The notes: generated from the sequence alone by a model not told the origin. Shown: positions 32,934-41,549, counted from the first letter of the stretch. The stretch is 50,565 nucleotides of DNA from Acidimicrobiaceae bacterium (GCA_009843735.1 VYCW01000092.1:1-50565), one strand, 5' to 3'. Numbers and translations: made by a program.

Positions 32934-33701
32934 TCAGCTCGAGCGCAACGCTGCGAGCAAGGACCGCGTCAGCTCGACCTCCGTCGCCGGGATGGAGGTG
33001 GAGCGGCTGTCCAGGACCCTCTGACCCTCGGCCCGTTCCGCATCGCTGAGGTCCAGCAGGTCCAGCTCATCGAGCCCGTCATCGGTCGCGCTCGGGGCGG
33101 CCTGCGATCCCTCGGGCTGCAGCCGGGCGGCCGTCTGTATCCGCACCCGATCCCGGCTGCGCCGCTGGCTGACTCCCACAACCTTGCGACCGTCCAGGAA
33201 CACCTCGCCCGGACCCATTCCTGCGAAGCACACCAGCCTTCCCCACCGGTCGGCGACGAGGCGGCCGGTGTGGACCGAGCCCCCAGCGTCGGAGATGCTC
33301 GACACCACCGACGCCCACAGCCGGCCGACCCAGCCCGTCGCCAGGGTCACGTCGTCGTGCCATAGCGGATCGGTCGCGGTCACGAAGAAGTCCGCCCACA
33401 CCTGGCGCCCGGGCCGCAGCAGCACCGCCCCTCCTCCGCTGCGCCGGCGGACAACCTCCACGCCCGAGGTCGCGGCACGGTGTGCGTCGGCTACGCCGGC
33501 CTTCTGGGTGCTGCCAAGCACCAGGCCCGGCTCCTCGACGGTGTACATCCTGGCCAGCCTCGACGCGTTGGTTGGCGGCTCCTCCAGCGCGAGGAGGTCG
33601 GAGACCGAGCCGCGCACGTGCTCAACCGTCCAGTCAGGACAACCGCCGGGTGCTGGGACTCCGGCCGGTGCGCGTCCAGCCGGTTCGCCGCTCGGGCTCA
33701 C
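32934..33701 (-). CDS. Lipoate/biotin--protein ligase A-like protein
   Basis: 255 residues from GTG 33701 (overlaps the HNH stop as GTGA). Ligase-fold motifs: PGLVLGSTQKAGV, EVVRRRSGGGAVLLRPGRQVWADFFV (the RRxSGGGAV lipoyl-AMP loop), and EVFLDGRKVVGVSQRRSRDRVRIQTA with the conserved Lys. C-terminal part is acidic (DDGLDELDLLDLSDAERAEG). Likely attaches lipoate or octanoate to a carrier domain, although no target protein or lip gene is nearby. Confidence 0.82.
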   Translation of the reverse strand: MSPSGEPAGRAPAGVPAPGGCPDWTVEHVRGSVSDLLALEEPPTNASRLARMYTVEEPGLVLGSTQKAGVADAHRAATSGVEVVRRRSGGGAVLLRPGRQVWADFFVTATDPLWHDDVTLATGWVGRLWASVVSSISDAGGSVHTGRLVADRWGRLVCFAGMGPGEVFLDGRKVVGVSQRRSRDRVRIQTAARLQPEGSQAAPSATDDGLDELDLLDLSDAERAEGQRVLDSRSTSIPATEVELTRSLLAALRSS

Positions 33702-34210
33702 GCGGTGCGCAGGCCGCTTCCGGGTCGCAGGTACGGTGTCCACACCTCAGGCACAGCGCCCGCGGCGATCTCGACCCAGGTCGACGGCGGCGGCGGCTCG
33801 GGCCGGCGGCGCAGCATCATGCCGCTCTCGCTGGGAAGGCGGTCCCGCTTCTTGGCGTTGCACCGGCGGCACGCCGCCACGACGTTCTCCCAGGTGTGCT
33901 GCCCGCCCCGGCTGCGGGGCACGACGTGGTCCATCGTCTCGGCCCTTGCGCCGCAGTACTGGCAGGCGTCGCGGTCTCTCGCGAACACTGCCCGCCGGTT
34001 CGGCGAGCGGTGACGGGGGCGGGGCACGTTCACGTAGTGACTCAGCCGAACCACCGAGGGCACATCAACCGATCGCCGCTCGGATCGGAAGGCGCGTCCG
34101 GTGGCGTGGAGCATCTCGACCTTCTCGGCCAGCACCAGGCACACGGCCCGGCGGGCGCTCACCACTGCGAGCGGCTCGAAGGTGGCGTTGAGGACGAGCA
34201 CCCCGGACAT
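33698..34210 (-). CDS. HNH endonuclease family protein
   Basis: 170 residues. N-terminal VLVLNATFEPLAVVSARRAVCLVLAEKVEML is typical of a widespread actinobacterial/cyanobacterial HNH family; the HNH site is CQYCGARAETMDHVVPRSRGGQHTWENVVAACRRCNAKK, with two CxxC zinc pairs and the D-H...N...H pattern. C-terminal PPPSTWVEIAAGAVPEVW. Role unknown. Start ATG 34210; TAGCCT lies 7 nt upstream, indicating a leaderless transcript. Coupled to the ligase gene by a 4-nt overlap. Confidence 0.87.
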   Translation of the reverse strand: MSGVLVLNATFEPLAVVSARRAVCLVLAEKVEMLHATGRAFRSERRSVDVPSVVRLSHYVNVPRPRHRSPNRRAVFARDRDACQYCGARAETMDHVVPRSRGGQHTWENVVAACRRCNAKKRDRLPSESGMMLRRRPEPPPPSTWVEIAAGAVPEVWTPYLRPGSGLRTA

Positions 34211-34217
34211 CGGGGGC

Positions 34218-34223
34218 AGGCTA
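34218..34223 (-). promoter_or_regulatory. Candidate -10 (TAGCCT) of a leaderless transcript, HNH gene
   Basis: Plus-strand AGGCTA gives TAGCCT on the minus strand with 7 nt to the ATG at 34210, and no Shine-Dalgarno sequence in between. Confidence 0.4.
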
Positions 34224-34235
34224 GCCGTCCGCCAG

Positions 34236-34511
34236 TCAGAGATGCGGTCGGCGCACCCTCTGAGCCCTACACCACTCGAGCCACACGACGAGGTCCGCGG
34301 GCGACGGGGCCCGGGCCGGGTCGCCGTACATCGTCTCGGATCTGAAGCGCACGAGGTCGGTCGGGGGCAGGGGCACGAACGGAGGCTGCCGCCACCAACG
34401 GTCCGGGGCGAAGCGAACGAGCAGAGCCGCCGCCGTCGGCCACAGCCGCGGCCTGGCTGCTACAGCAAGGGCCAACCGCAGCGCCGACCTGCCCGCCAGT
34501 AGAGCGCCCAC
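34236..34511 (-). CDS. Small conserved actinobacterial protein of unknown function
   Basis: 91 residues, GTG 34511. Features: RPRLWPTAAALLVRFAPDRWWRQPPFVPLPPTDLVRFRSETMYGDPARAPSPADLVVWLEWCR. Similar short proteins with the WWRxPPFxPLP and RFRxxTxYGD blocks recur in actinobacteria, from memory; none has a known function. No signal peptide. TAGGAT lies 6 nt before the GTG and no Shine-Dalgarno is present. Confidence 0.75.
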   Translation of the reverse strand: MGALLAGRSALRLALAVAARPRLWPTAAALLVRFAPDRWWRQPPFVPLPPTDLVRFRSETMYGDPARAPSPADLVVWLEWCRAQRVRRPHL

Positions 34512-34517
34512 GGCCGG

Positions 34518-34582
34518 ATCCTAATCAACCCACCGGCAGGTATCGCTCCCACTCATGGCGCTCGCATCCGGAGCGGTACGCT
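34518..34582. promoter_or_regulatory. Divergent -10 pair of probable leaderless transcripts
   Basis: Minus strand: TAGGAT (plus-strand ATCCTA, 34518-34523), 6 nt before the GTG of the 91-residue gene. Plus strand: TACGCT (34577-34582), 8 nt before the moxR ATG. Neither gene shows a Shine-Dalgarno sequence. The two transcripts would start about 80 bp apart and diverge. Confidence 0.45.
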
Positions 34583-34590
34583 GACCCGCG

Positions 34591-35535
34591 ATGGCTGACT
34601 TCGAGGAGCAGTTCAGGCTGGTCCACCAGAACATGGAACTCGCCGTCAAGGGCAAGCCCACCGTCATCGAGCATCTCATCCTGGCCCTGGTGAGCGGAGG
34701 GCATGTGCTCATCGAGGACGTGCCGGGCGTGGGCAAGACGAGCCTGGGCAAGGCGCTGGCCCGCAGCATCGACGTCAGCTTCGGTCGGATCCAGTTCACA
34801 CCGGACCTGCTTCCCGTGGACATCACGGGCACGTCGGTGTTCAACCGGGCCACCGGATCATTCGAGTTCCGTCCCGGGCCGGTCTTCTCGAACATCGTCC
34901 TGGCCGACGAGATCAACCGCGCCTCGCCCAAGGCCCAGTCGGCCCTGCTGGAGGCCATGGGAGAGCAGCAGGTCACCGTCGACGGCGTCACCCGGAGCCT
35001 GGAGCCCCCCTTCACGGTGATCGCCACCCAGAATCCGCTGGAGTACGAGGGCACCTATCCCCTGCCCGAGAGCCAGATGGACCGATTCCTGATGCGCCTG
35101 AGCGTGGGCTACCCGGACCCCGTGGCCGAGGATTCGATTCTCGTGTCGAGGCGGGCCCAGGAGCCGGTGGACCTCATCGGGCCGGTAGCCGACGCGGCCG
35201 TGATCCAATGGATGTCCGAGCGGCTCGAGGAGGTGCATGTCTCGGGGCCGCTGCGTTCCTACCTGCTCGATGTAGCCGGGGCGACGCGGCGCCATCCGGG
35301 CCTCTCGCTGGGCCTGTCACCCCGGGGGGTGCTGGCCCTGCTGAGGGTGGCGCGGGCTCGGGCGGCCTCGCTGAGCCGCGCCTACGTGACCCCCGACGAC
35401 ATCAAGGCGCTCGCGCCCGTGATGCTGCCGCACCGGCTCCTGGTCAAGCCCGACAGCCGGGTGCGGGGCCTGCGCTCGACCGACATCGTCACCGAGATCA
35501 TCGACTCTGTGCCTGTGCCCCGCAAGGGGCGGTGA
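34591..35535 (+). CDS. MoxR-family AAA+ ATPase
   Basis: 314 residues. Walker A EDVPGVGKTSLGKALA (~45-51), Walker B IVLADEINRA (~102-107), sensor 1 TVIATQNPLEYEGTYPLPESQMDRFLMRL, and lid domain LGLSPRGVLALLRVARARA. First gene of a moxR-DUF58-transglutaminase cluster seen widely in bacteria; MoxR proteins act as chaperones for partner assembly. Start ATG 34591 with an upstream TACGCT. Confidence 0.93.
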   Translation: MADFEEQFRLVHQNMELAVKGKPTVIEHLILALVSGGHVLIEDVPGVGKTSLGKALARSIDVSFGRIQFTPDLLPVDITGTSVFNRATGSFEFRPGPVFSNIVLADEINRASPKAQSALLEAMGEQQVTVDGVTRSLEPPFTVIATQNPLEYEGTYPLPESQMDRFLMRLSVGYPDPVAEDSILVSRRAQEPVDLIGPVADAAVIQWMSERLEEVHVSGPLRSYLLDVAGATRRHPGLSLGLSPRGVLALLRVARARAASLSRAYVTPDDIKALAPVMLPHRLLVKPDSRVRGLRSTDIVTEIIDSVPVPRKGR

Positions 35536-35536
35536 C

Positions 35537-36712
35537 ATGCCGACCTCCCTTGGCTGGAGGTTGCTTGCGCTCGGCGTGGTCGCGGTCGCGGCCGGCCGGG
35601 CGTTCGGAATCCTCGAGCTCTATGTCATCGGGACCGCGGCCGTAACCGCGGTAATGGTCGCGTGGGCGCTACGGCTCGCGCACCGGTCCCGGTTGTCGCT
35701 CAACCGCCTGGTGTCTTCCGGGATGGTTGCGGTCACCGAGCCCGTCGACGTGAGGCTGCAGGTCACGAACCTCCGGAGGCTGCCGTCCCCGACCGTTCTC
35801 CTCAGCGAGCAGGTGAGCGGTGAGCCCGACGCCCGCTTCAGCCTGGCGCCGGTGCCCGGAGGCTCGACCGCGACCTCCAGCTACCGGCTGCAGCCAACCC
35901 GGCGGGGCGTGCTGGAGATAGGCCCGACGGTCGTCAGTGACATCGACGGCCTCGGACTGGCGCACCGGCGACGGATCGTCCACCGACGCACGCGTGTGGT
36001 CGTCCATCCGCCCATCGAGGCGCTGGTTCCGCCTCGGCTGCCTGTCGGCGGGGGCCTGTCGCTGCCCAGCGATTTCCATCGACGGTCGCTCGGGCTTGAG
36101 AGCGACGAGTTCGACGTCCTGCGACCGTACGTGGAGGGCGACGACCTCCGCCATATCCACTGGCGCTCTACCGCGAGACTCGACGAGTTCACGGTGAGGC
36201 GGTTCCAGCCGTCCCGACCGGGCCGCATGACGGTGATCATCGACACCCGTCCCCCCGGGAATCTCGTGAACGTGCAGGACCGCACCACTTCGGTGGCCGC
36301 GTCCATCGTCAACGCCGTGCTGCGCTCAGGCGACGAGGCTCAGGTCCTCACCACCGACGGTCGCGGCACCCGGCTGCTGTCCAGCTACTCCGAAGTGGGC
36401 GTGGCGCTCGAGTTCCTCGCCCTCCTCGACGGAGGGCAGTCCGGCATCGCGGTCCAGTTGATCGGCGAGGGGTCGGTCGTCGTCGCGGTCTCGGCCTCGC
36501 CCGACGCCATCGACGACGACGGCGCCCGTCATGAGTTGGCCGAGCGCCTGGAGGCCTCGCTGATCGTCACCTACGGCTCGGGGCATCGATCCACCCCGGC
36601 CCCGGCGCTGGACTACGAGGGTGGCTGGATACACCTGACCGGCCCCGGCCAACTGCCGAGCCTGTGGCGGGTGCCCGCATTGGCCGGCCGCGGGGTCGCA
36701 GACCTGGTGTGA
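35537..36712 (+). CDS. DUF58 domain protein (MoxR partner)
   Basis: 391 residues, starting just after the moxR stop. Two N-terminal membrane helices (~7-45), an Ig-like region (VAVTEPVDVRLQVTNLRRLPSPTVLL, SYRLQPTRRGVLEIGPTVVSDIDGLGL), then the DUF58 core SDEFDVLRPYVEGDDLRHIHWRSTARLDEFTVRRFQ and a von Willebrand-A-like MTVIIDTRPP segment. These proteins are usually membrane-bound partners of MoxR. Its stop overlaps the next start (GTGA). Confidence 0.92.
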   Translation: MPTSLGWRLLALGVVAVAAGRAFGILELYVIGTAAVTAVMVAWALRLAHRSRLSLNRLVSSGMVAVTEPVDVRLQVTNLRRLPSPTVLLSEQVSGEPDARFSLAPVPGGSTATSSYRLQPTRRGVLEIGPTVVSDIDGLGLAHRRRIVHRRTRVVVHPPIEALVPPRLPVGGGLSLPSDFHRRSLGLESDEFDVLRPYVEGDDLRHIHWRSTARLDEFTVRRFQPSRPGRMTVIIDTRPPGNLVNVQDRTTSVAASIVNAVLRSGDEAQVLTTDGRGTRLLSSYSEVGVALEFLALLDGGQSGIAVQLIGEGSVVVAVSASPDAIDDDGARHELAERLEASLIVTYGSGHRSTPAPALDYEGGWIHLTGPGQLPSLWRVPALAGRGVADLV

Positions 36713-39186
36713 GCGTGGCCGGAGGACCGGGATCGGGCCCGGGATCGGGCCGCGGCGGGGGCTACGAGGTCATGCTGGAGGCTGCGCTGGTCGCGGTCAC
36801 GGTCGTGGTCGCGGTGGGAATGGAGCGGCTGTTCACCGACACGTCGTTCCTGCGCGACGTGGTGGCGCTGGCCCTCGCATGCCATGTAGTCGCCGCCGCG
36901 ATCCGTCGGGTGGGTCTGCAAGCGGTTGGCGCTGCGCTGATCAGCTTCGCCAGTCTCGCCGTCACGGCAACGGTGCTGCTCTACCCCGAGACGGCCTGGC
37001 TCGTGGTGCCGACGCCCGGCACCGTCTCAGCCGCATCCGATCACCTGGTGGAGGCCTGGGACGTGGTGAACGGCGGCCCGGCACCGGTCGTCCCGGTACC
37101 GGGACTGGTCCTGATCGCCGGGATCGCGCTCGGATTGTGCGCCTTCCTGGCCGATGCGGTCGCCTTCCGGCTGCGCTCCGGAGGGTGGGCGGTCGTCCCG
37201 GCCGCAACCATCTACGGCTTCACAGCCGCGGTCGGGACCGGCGACGCGGCGGTGCTCCACGGGACGCTGGCATGCGGCGCCATCGGGTTGACGATGGTCG
37301 CGCTGCGGCTTCGCAACCGTCGGGCCGACGTCTGGATCGAGGCCGGACCGGGTCGCGGGACGAGGGCCATGGCCCGCGTAGGGGGCGCCGCGCTGCTGAC
37401 GGCGGTGGCGGCCGGCGCAGTCGCCGGTCCGGCCCTTCCCGGGGCGCGGGCCGAGCCGTGGATCGACCTCGAGCGCTTGGAGGTCACCGACGCCGCGCCC
37501 TGGGTCAACGCCCCGCCCCCTACCCCGGAGCCGTGGGCTGATCTCGCCGGGGCGAGCGACGGCGGGCCCGCCTCGCTGGAGGGGGCCGACGTCGGGCCGA
37601 GGGTTCTTGTCAGTCCTCTCGTTCAGGTCCGCAGCCGTCTCATCGATCTCTCCGAAGTGGAGCTCTTCGCGGTGGCCGTGCCCGAGGACGAGCGCCAGTA
37701 CTGGAGGCTGACATCCCTCGACGAGTTCGACGGCGACGCGTGGAGGGCGCGCTCGGAGTATGAGGAGGTCTCCGGGCCGCTGGCGGCCACGCTCGACCCG
37801 TCGGCGGCATCGGGACCTCACCTGTCGCAGACGGTGATGCTCACGGGACTCGGGAACTCCTACCTGCCCGCCGCCTACGAGCTTCGCCGGGTCATCGACG
37901 ACGGCGGGGTGGCCATGGAGTACGAGGCCCTCTCGGGCTCGCTCATCAAGACGCGCCGGGCTGCGCTCGTCGGGCCGAGGCGGTTCACCTACGCGGTCGA
38001 CTCGGCCGTCCCCGCGATCGGGGATCCGGACCGGCTGCGCCGGTCTGAGACATCGATGCTGGAGGAAGGGTTCCTGGCCACCAACACCCAGCTTCCAAAC
38101 GATGTGCAGGAGCTCGTCCGTTCCGAGGCGGAGCGGATCACCGCAGGAGCGCGGTCCGACTACCACCGGGCGCTGCTGCTACAGGATCACTTCCGGCTCG
38201 ACGGCGGTTTCCGCTACGACCTGGAGGTGCATTCGGAGGGAGTCGACGGGTTGGGGGACTTCCTGTTCGACGTCCGGGCCGGCTACTGCCAGCAGTTCGC
38301 GTCGGCCTACGCCGCCCTGGCCCGCAGCATCGGCCTGCCGACCCGGGTGGCGGTCGGGTTCACGTGGGGCGAATGGCAACCGGAACGCGCCATCGACGGG
38401 GCCTTCGTCGACGGGGCCTATGTCGTGCGGGGAAGGCATGCCCACGCCTGGCCCGAGGTGTACTTCGCGGGTACCGGCTGGACCCGGTTCGAGCCGACGC
38501 CCGGCAGGGGTGCTCCCGGTGACTTCGCCATCACCGGCCATGTTGCCGATCAGGCCGGTCCCGGTCGGGACGCGGCTGCGGCCGGCGCCGATCAGGGTGT
38601 CGAGCCGGCGGAGGCGCCCGGGCGCGGCGCAGCCGGACCGGATCCCGCCGGTGTCCCGACTGACGATCCCGAGGCGGGCTCGGGTCTGGCCCGCAGGTCG
38701 GAGCCCTCAGCCGATTCGCAGGTCGGGGCCCCTGAGAGCCGGGACCGGCTCAGCCCCGCACTGCTGGCTGTGCTCGCGCTGGTTGGGTTGGGGTTCGCCT
38801 TTGGTTTGGTGCCGGTGCTGAAGCGCCTTCAGCGGCGCAGGCACAGGGACCGTCTCGCCGACGATCCGGCCGGATTGATCGACTTCTGGTGGAGCAGCGC
38901 TCTCGAGGCGCTGGCGCTGGTTCAACTTGACCCAAGGCCCTCCGAGACGCCCCAGGAGCTGGCCCGACGGGTTGTGTCGGTCCGTCCCGCGGTGGGACCC
39001 ATACAGGAGCTGGCCGTCATCGCCACGCACGGGCGCTATGCCCGCGAGACGCCGCCGTTGATGGCGATCAGGGCCGGTGTGGTGGGTTCGCTCGTGGTCG
39101 GCTCGTGCCGCCGGCAGGCAACCGTGCTCAGCCGGCTGGCCGCCGCGCTCGATCCTTCAACGCTCTTCAGCAGAGCGCGCTGGTAG
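36709..39186 (+). CDS. TgpA-like membrane transglutaminase-domain protein
   Basis: 825 residues from GTG 36709. About six hydrophobic segments in the first ~240 residues, an extracytoplasmic region, a transglutaminase-like domain with Cys527 (GYCQQFASAYAALARSIGLPTRVAVGFTWG) and His579 (GRHAHAWPEVYF, GTGWTRFEPTPG), a long acidic Gly/Ala/Pro linker, a further helix (LSPALLAVLALVGLGFAFGLVPVL) and a cytoplasmic DUF4129-like tail. With MoxR and DUF58 it forms the usual three-gene cluster; the enzyme's substrate is unknown, though wall-related roles are often proposed. Confidence 0.9.
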   Translation: MSVAGGPGSGPGSGRGGGYEVMLEAALVAVTVVVAVGMERLFTDTSFLRDVVALALACHVVAAAIRRVGLQAVGAALISFASLAVTATVLLYPETAWLVVPTPGTVSAASDHLVEAWDVVNGGPAPVVPVPGLVLIAGIALGLCAFLADAVAFRLRSGGWAVVPAATIYGFTAAVGTGDAAVLHGTLACGAIGLTMVALRLRNRRADVWIEAGPGRGTRAMARVGGAALLTAVAAGAVAGPALPGARAEPWIDLERLEVTDAAPWVNAPPPTPEPWADLAGASDGGPASLEGADVGPRVLVSPLVQVRSRLIDLSEVELFAVAVPEDERQYWRLTSLDEFDGDAWRARSEYEEVSGPLAATLDPSAASGPHLSQTVMLTGLGNSYLPAAYELRRVIDDGGVAMEYEALSGSLIKTRRAALVGPRRFTYAVDSAVPAIGDPDRLRRSETSMLEEGFLATNTQLPNDVQELVRSEAERITAGARSDYHRALLLQDHFRLDGGFRYDLEVHSEGVDGLGDFLFDVRAGYCQQFASAYAALARSIGLPTRVAVGFTWGEWQPERAIDGAFVDGAYVVRGRHAHAWPEVYFAGTGWTRFEPTPGRGAPGDFAITGHVADQAGPGRDAAAAGADQGVEPAEAPGRGAAGPDPAGVPTDDPEAGSGLARRSEPSADSQVGAPESRDRLSPALLAVLALVGLGFAFGLVPVLKRLQRRRHRDRLADDPAGLIDFWWSSALEALALVQLDPRPSETPQELARRVVSVRPAVGPIQELAVIATHGRYARETPPLMAIRAGVVGSLVVGSCRRQATVLSRLAAALDPSTLFSRARW

Positions 39187-39190
39187 CGGC

Positions 39191-39577
39191 TCAGCTGCCG
39201 TTGCGATCGTCGCGGTCGAAGCGCTCCCGCATCCGGGATCCGGCTCCGCCGACGACGTGGCGGAATCCCCCGCCCCGCATCGACTGGGTCATCTGACCCA
39301 GCCCGGCCCGGCCCACCCGGCGGGCGTTGCGCTCTAGGAACAGGAGCGAGACAAGCATCACTAGGAATCCGCCGAACGACAGCAGGAACGACACCGACAG
39401 CAGCCAGACCATGATCACGATGCCGACCAGCAGGCCGAGCGCGGCCCACTTGATGTTGCGGAAGGCGTGGGTGTACACCGTGGTCTCGGCTACCTCGCGG
39501 GCCAGTTCCGGGTCGCTCTCGTAGAGGTGCGACTCGATCTCGCTGAGAATCCGCTGCTCGTCCTCCGACAACGGCAC
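39191..39577 (-). CDS. DUF3040 membrane protein
   Basis: 128 residues. N-terminal PLSEDEQRILSEIESHLYESDPELA is the DUF3040 signature; two hydrophobic helices (~43-61, ~64-81) and a basic tail (GAGSRMRERFDRDDR). Actinobacteria-specific and of unknown function. GTG 39577 is preceded by GGAGGTGA. It converges on the transglutaminase gene with only a 4-bp gap. Confidence 0.88.
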   Translation of the reverse strand: MPLSEDEQRILSEIESHLYESDPELAREVAETTVYTHAFRNIKWAALGLLVGIVIMVWLLSVSFLLSFGGFLVMLVSLLFLERNARRVGRAGLGQMTQSMRGGGFRHVVGGAGSRMRERFDRDDRNGS

Positions 39578-39658
39578 GCCATCACCTCCGGCACCTTGGC
39601 TTCGCAGCTGTGCGTGTTCGTCCCGACGATAGCCGGAATCAAGGGCAACTGCGTGGCG

Positions 39659-40975
39659 TCAGGAGCTTTTTCGGCTGTGGCCGGACTCGTCGGCGGCCGG
39701 TCCCCAGCGTTGATCCGCGTCCGAGGGTGACCGAACGCCGCGCCCCTCGCGAACCGCGGCTGCGGGGCCGATGGCCGACGCGCCGAAGCGATCCCTTATC
39801 TGGTCGGTCACCCGGTCGGCTGCCTCGCTGCTCGCAGCCCCGTCCTCGCTCTCGTCGAGTCCGAACGTCAGCTGCCGGGCCGAGGCCTCCACGAGCCCCG
39901 ACGCGCCTACTCCCAGGAGCCGCACACCAGCTGCGACATCGATCTGGGCGAGGAGCTCGCGTGCTGCGGCTACCAGGTCGCGGGTTCCGTCGGTGGGATC
40001 GGGCAGCGTCACCGAGCGGGTGATGGTCTTGAAATCGCCGAAGCGCAGCTTCAGGGTGATGGTTCGAGACTGCAGGTTGGAGGTCCTCAACCGCCGGGCC
40101 ACCGCGTCGGCTAGCCGGGTGGCCTCGGCTTCGAGTTCGGCGGCTGTGTGCAGGTCCCGGGCGAAGGTCTCCTCGTGGCTGATCGAGCGGGGCAGGCGAT
40201 TCACGATCACCGGCCGGTCGTCGATGCCGCTGGCTAGCTTGTGCAGCTGGCGGCCCGCGGCCGCTCCCAGCGCCGAGACGGCGGCCGCCTCGGGCAGGCA
40301 GGCCAGGTCCCCGACCGTCTCGATCCCGAGGCGGTGCAGCCGCCGGGACGTCGCCGGACCCACGCCGAAGAGCGCGGTGACCGGCAGCGGATGCAGGAAG
40401 TCCAATTCGGTGCCGGCTTCGACGACACATACCCCCGGGCCCGGCTCGAGCCCCGAGGGCCCCGCACGGGGCTTGGCCCGCTCAGTCGCCAGCTTGGCCA
40501 TGAACTTGGTGGAGGCCACCCCGACCGAGCAGGTGAGCTGCTCCTGCTCCAGGATCCGGGCGCGGATCCCGGCGGCCAGCTCGGGGGCCGGGCCCAGCAG
40601 GCGCGCCACTCCCCGGACGTCGAGGAAGGCCTCGTCCAGCGAGAGGGGCTCGACCAGCGGGGTGACGTCGCGCAGGACGGTCATCACCCGCGCCGACACC
40701 TCGGCGTAGTGCGCGTGGTCGCCCGGCAGGAACACCGCGTGGGGGCACAGCCGGCGAGCCCGCACCGACGGCATGGCCGAGTGGATGCCGAAGACCCGGG
40801 CCTCATAGCTGGCTGCGGCCACCACGCCCCGGCTGCCGGTTCCGCCCACCACGACCGGCTTGCCTCGCAGCTCGGGGCGGCGTCGCATCTCCACCGCGGC
40901 GTAGAAGGCGTCCATGTCCACATGCAGGAAGCCGACGGTCCCGTCCGGCGGGCGGCCCCGAAGCTCTGTGGTCAC
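39659..40975 (-). CDS. dinB: DNA polymerase IV (DinB, Y family)
   Basis: 438 residues, GTG 40975 after GGAAGG. Palm motifs FLHVDMDAFYAAVE and PLSLDEAFLDV (catalytic Asp and DE), VGVASTKFMAKLATERAKP, HhH region ALFGVGPATSRRLHRLGIETVGDL, little-finger domain with RSISHEETFARDL and SRTITLKLRFGDF. RQLTFGLD is a QLxLF-like clamp-binding motif; a ~50-residue tail follows it. No LexA box was found upstream, where repeat D lies. Confidence 0.94.
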   Translation of the reverse strand: MTTELRGRPPDGTVGFLHVDMDAFYAAVEMRRRPELRGKPVVVGGTGSRGVVAAASYEARVFGIHSAMPSVRARRLCPHAVFLPGDHAHYAEVSARVMTVLRDVTPLVEPLSLDEAFLDVRGVARLLGPAPELAAGIRARILEQEQLTCSVGVASTKFMAKLATERAKPRAGPSGLEPGPGVCVVEAGTELDFLHPLPVTALFGVGPATSRRLHRLGIETVGDLACLPEAAAVSALGAAAGRQLHKLASGIDDRPVIVNRLPRSISHEETFARDLHTAAELEAEATRLADAVARRLRTSNLQSRTITLKLRFGDFKTITRSVTLPDPTDGTRDLVAAARELLAQIDVAAGVRLLGVGASGLVEASARQLTFGLDESEDGAASSEAADRVTDQIRDRFGASAIGPAAAVREGRGVRSPSDADQRWGPAADESGHSRKSS

Positions 40976-41049
40976 GGGCCTTCCCGCGCTCGGTTCAGAG
41001 CGTCCGCGAATGCGTGAGAGCCGCTTGCGTCGATATGGGGTGTCTCCCG

Positions 41050-41133
41050 CTCTCGTTCGCTTCGCTCACGGGCCGCTCGGGCCACGGCCTCGCCCTCATG
41101 GGGCGGAATCGCTTGCCGATTCGCTCGGCCTCT
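41050..41133 (-). repeat. Dispersed intergenic repeat, copy D
   Basis: 84 bp in the 253-bp gap between divergent dinB and the 41229 gene. Minus-strand order: AGAGGCCGAGCG, a GAATC-GGCAAGC-GATTC mini-hairpin, GCGAGGCCGTGG, and a final GAGCGGCCCGTGAGCGAAGC plus GAACGAGAG. One substitution (CTCTCG for CTCTTG) separates its end from the other copies. The rest of the gap shows nothing but the -10 at 41216. Confidence 0.75.
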
Positions 41134-41215
41134 TGGCATCCTTCCAGTCTGCCAGCGCCCGACGACGCGGTTCGTCGCCGGTGCGGCCGCACGGCAGGCG
41201 CGGGAGGTCGTTGGG

Positions 41216-41221
41216 TACGCT
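41216..41221 (+). promoter_or_regulatory. Candidate -10 (TACGCT) upstream of the 41229 gene
   Basis: TACGCT ends 7 nt before the GTG at 41229, the same hexamer and nearly the same spacing as upstream of moxR. Suggests a leaderless transcript covering the small membrane protein and the two-component genes. Confidence 0.45.
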
Positions 41222-41228
41222 CTAGTCG

Positions 41229-41549
41229 GTGCTGGACCAACCCCCTGCTGTGCCGCCGGACTCGTCGCCCTCGCTGCTTGCCCGGGTGCTGGCGTTCTCG
41301 GCCATCATCGTGGCCGGGGTCTGCGGGGGCCTGATCGGCTTCGCGGTGATGGACTTGAGCTGCGACGACGGCTGCACCACCACCGCAGGGCTCGTCGGGC
41401 TGGGCACGGCCGTTGGCGCCGCGATCGGGACGGGGATCGTGGCCGTGCTGACCCTCCGGGCCGCCGTGGAGTGGCGGGCCCAGCAGCCTGCGGTCACGGC
41501 CGAACCGGTTCCCGGCGAGGGCCGTCCCGGGAGGCGTGACCGGCGATGA
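41229..41549 (+). CDS. Small two-helix membrane protein preceding the two-component system
   Basis: 106 residues, GTG 41229. Two hydrophobic helices (~20-42 and ~53-76) joined by a short loop with two cysteines (MDLSCDDGCTTTAG) likely outside the membrane, and a polar C-terminus. No recognised family. Its TGA overlaps the response-regulator ATG (ATGA), so it is co-translated with the system and may modulate it; that is inference from position. Confidence 0.65.
   Translation: MLDQPPAVPPDSSPSLLARVLAFSAIIVAGVCGGLIGFAVMDLSCDDGCTTTAGLVGLGTAVGAAIGTGIVAVLTLRAAVEWRAQQPAVTAEPVPGEGRPGRRDRR

Noticed and set aside
40976-41049. LexA box upstream of dinB
   Set aside because: No GAAC-N4-GTTC-like palindrome was found.
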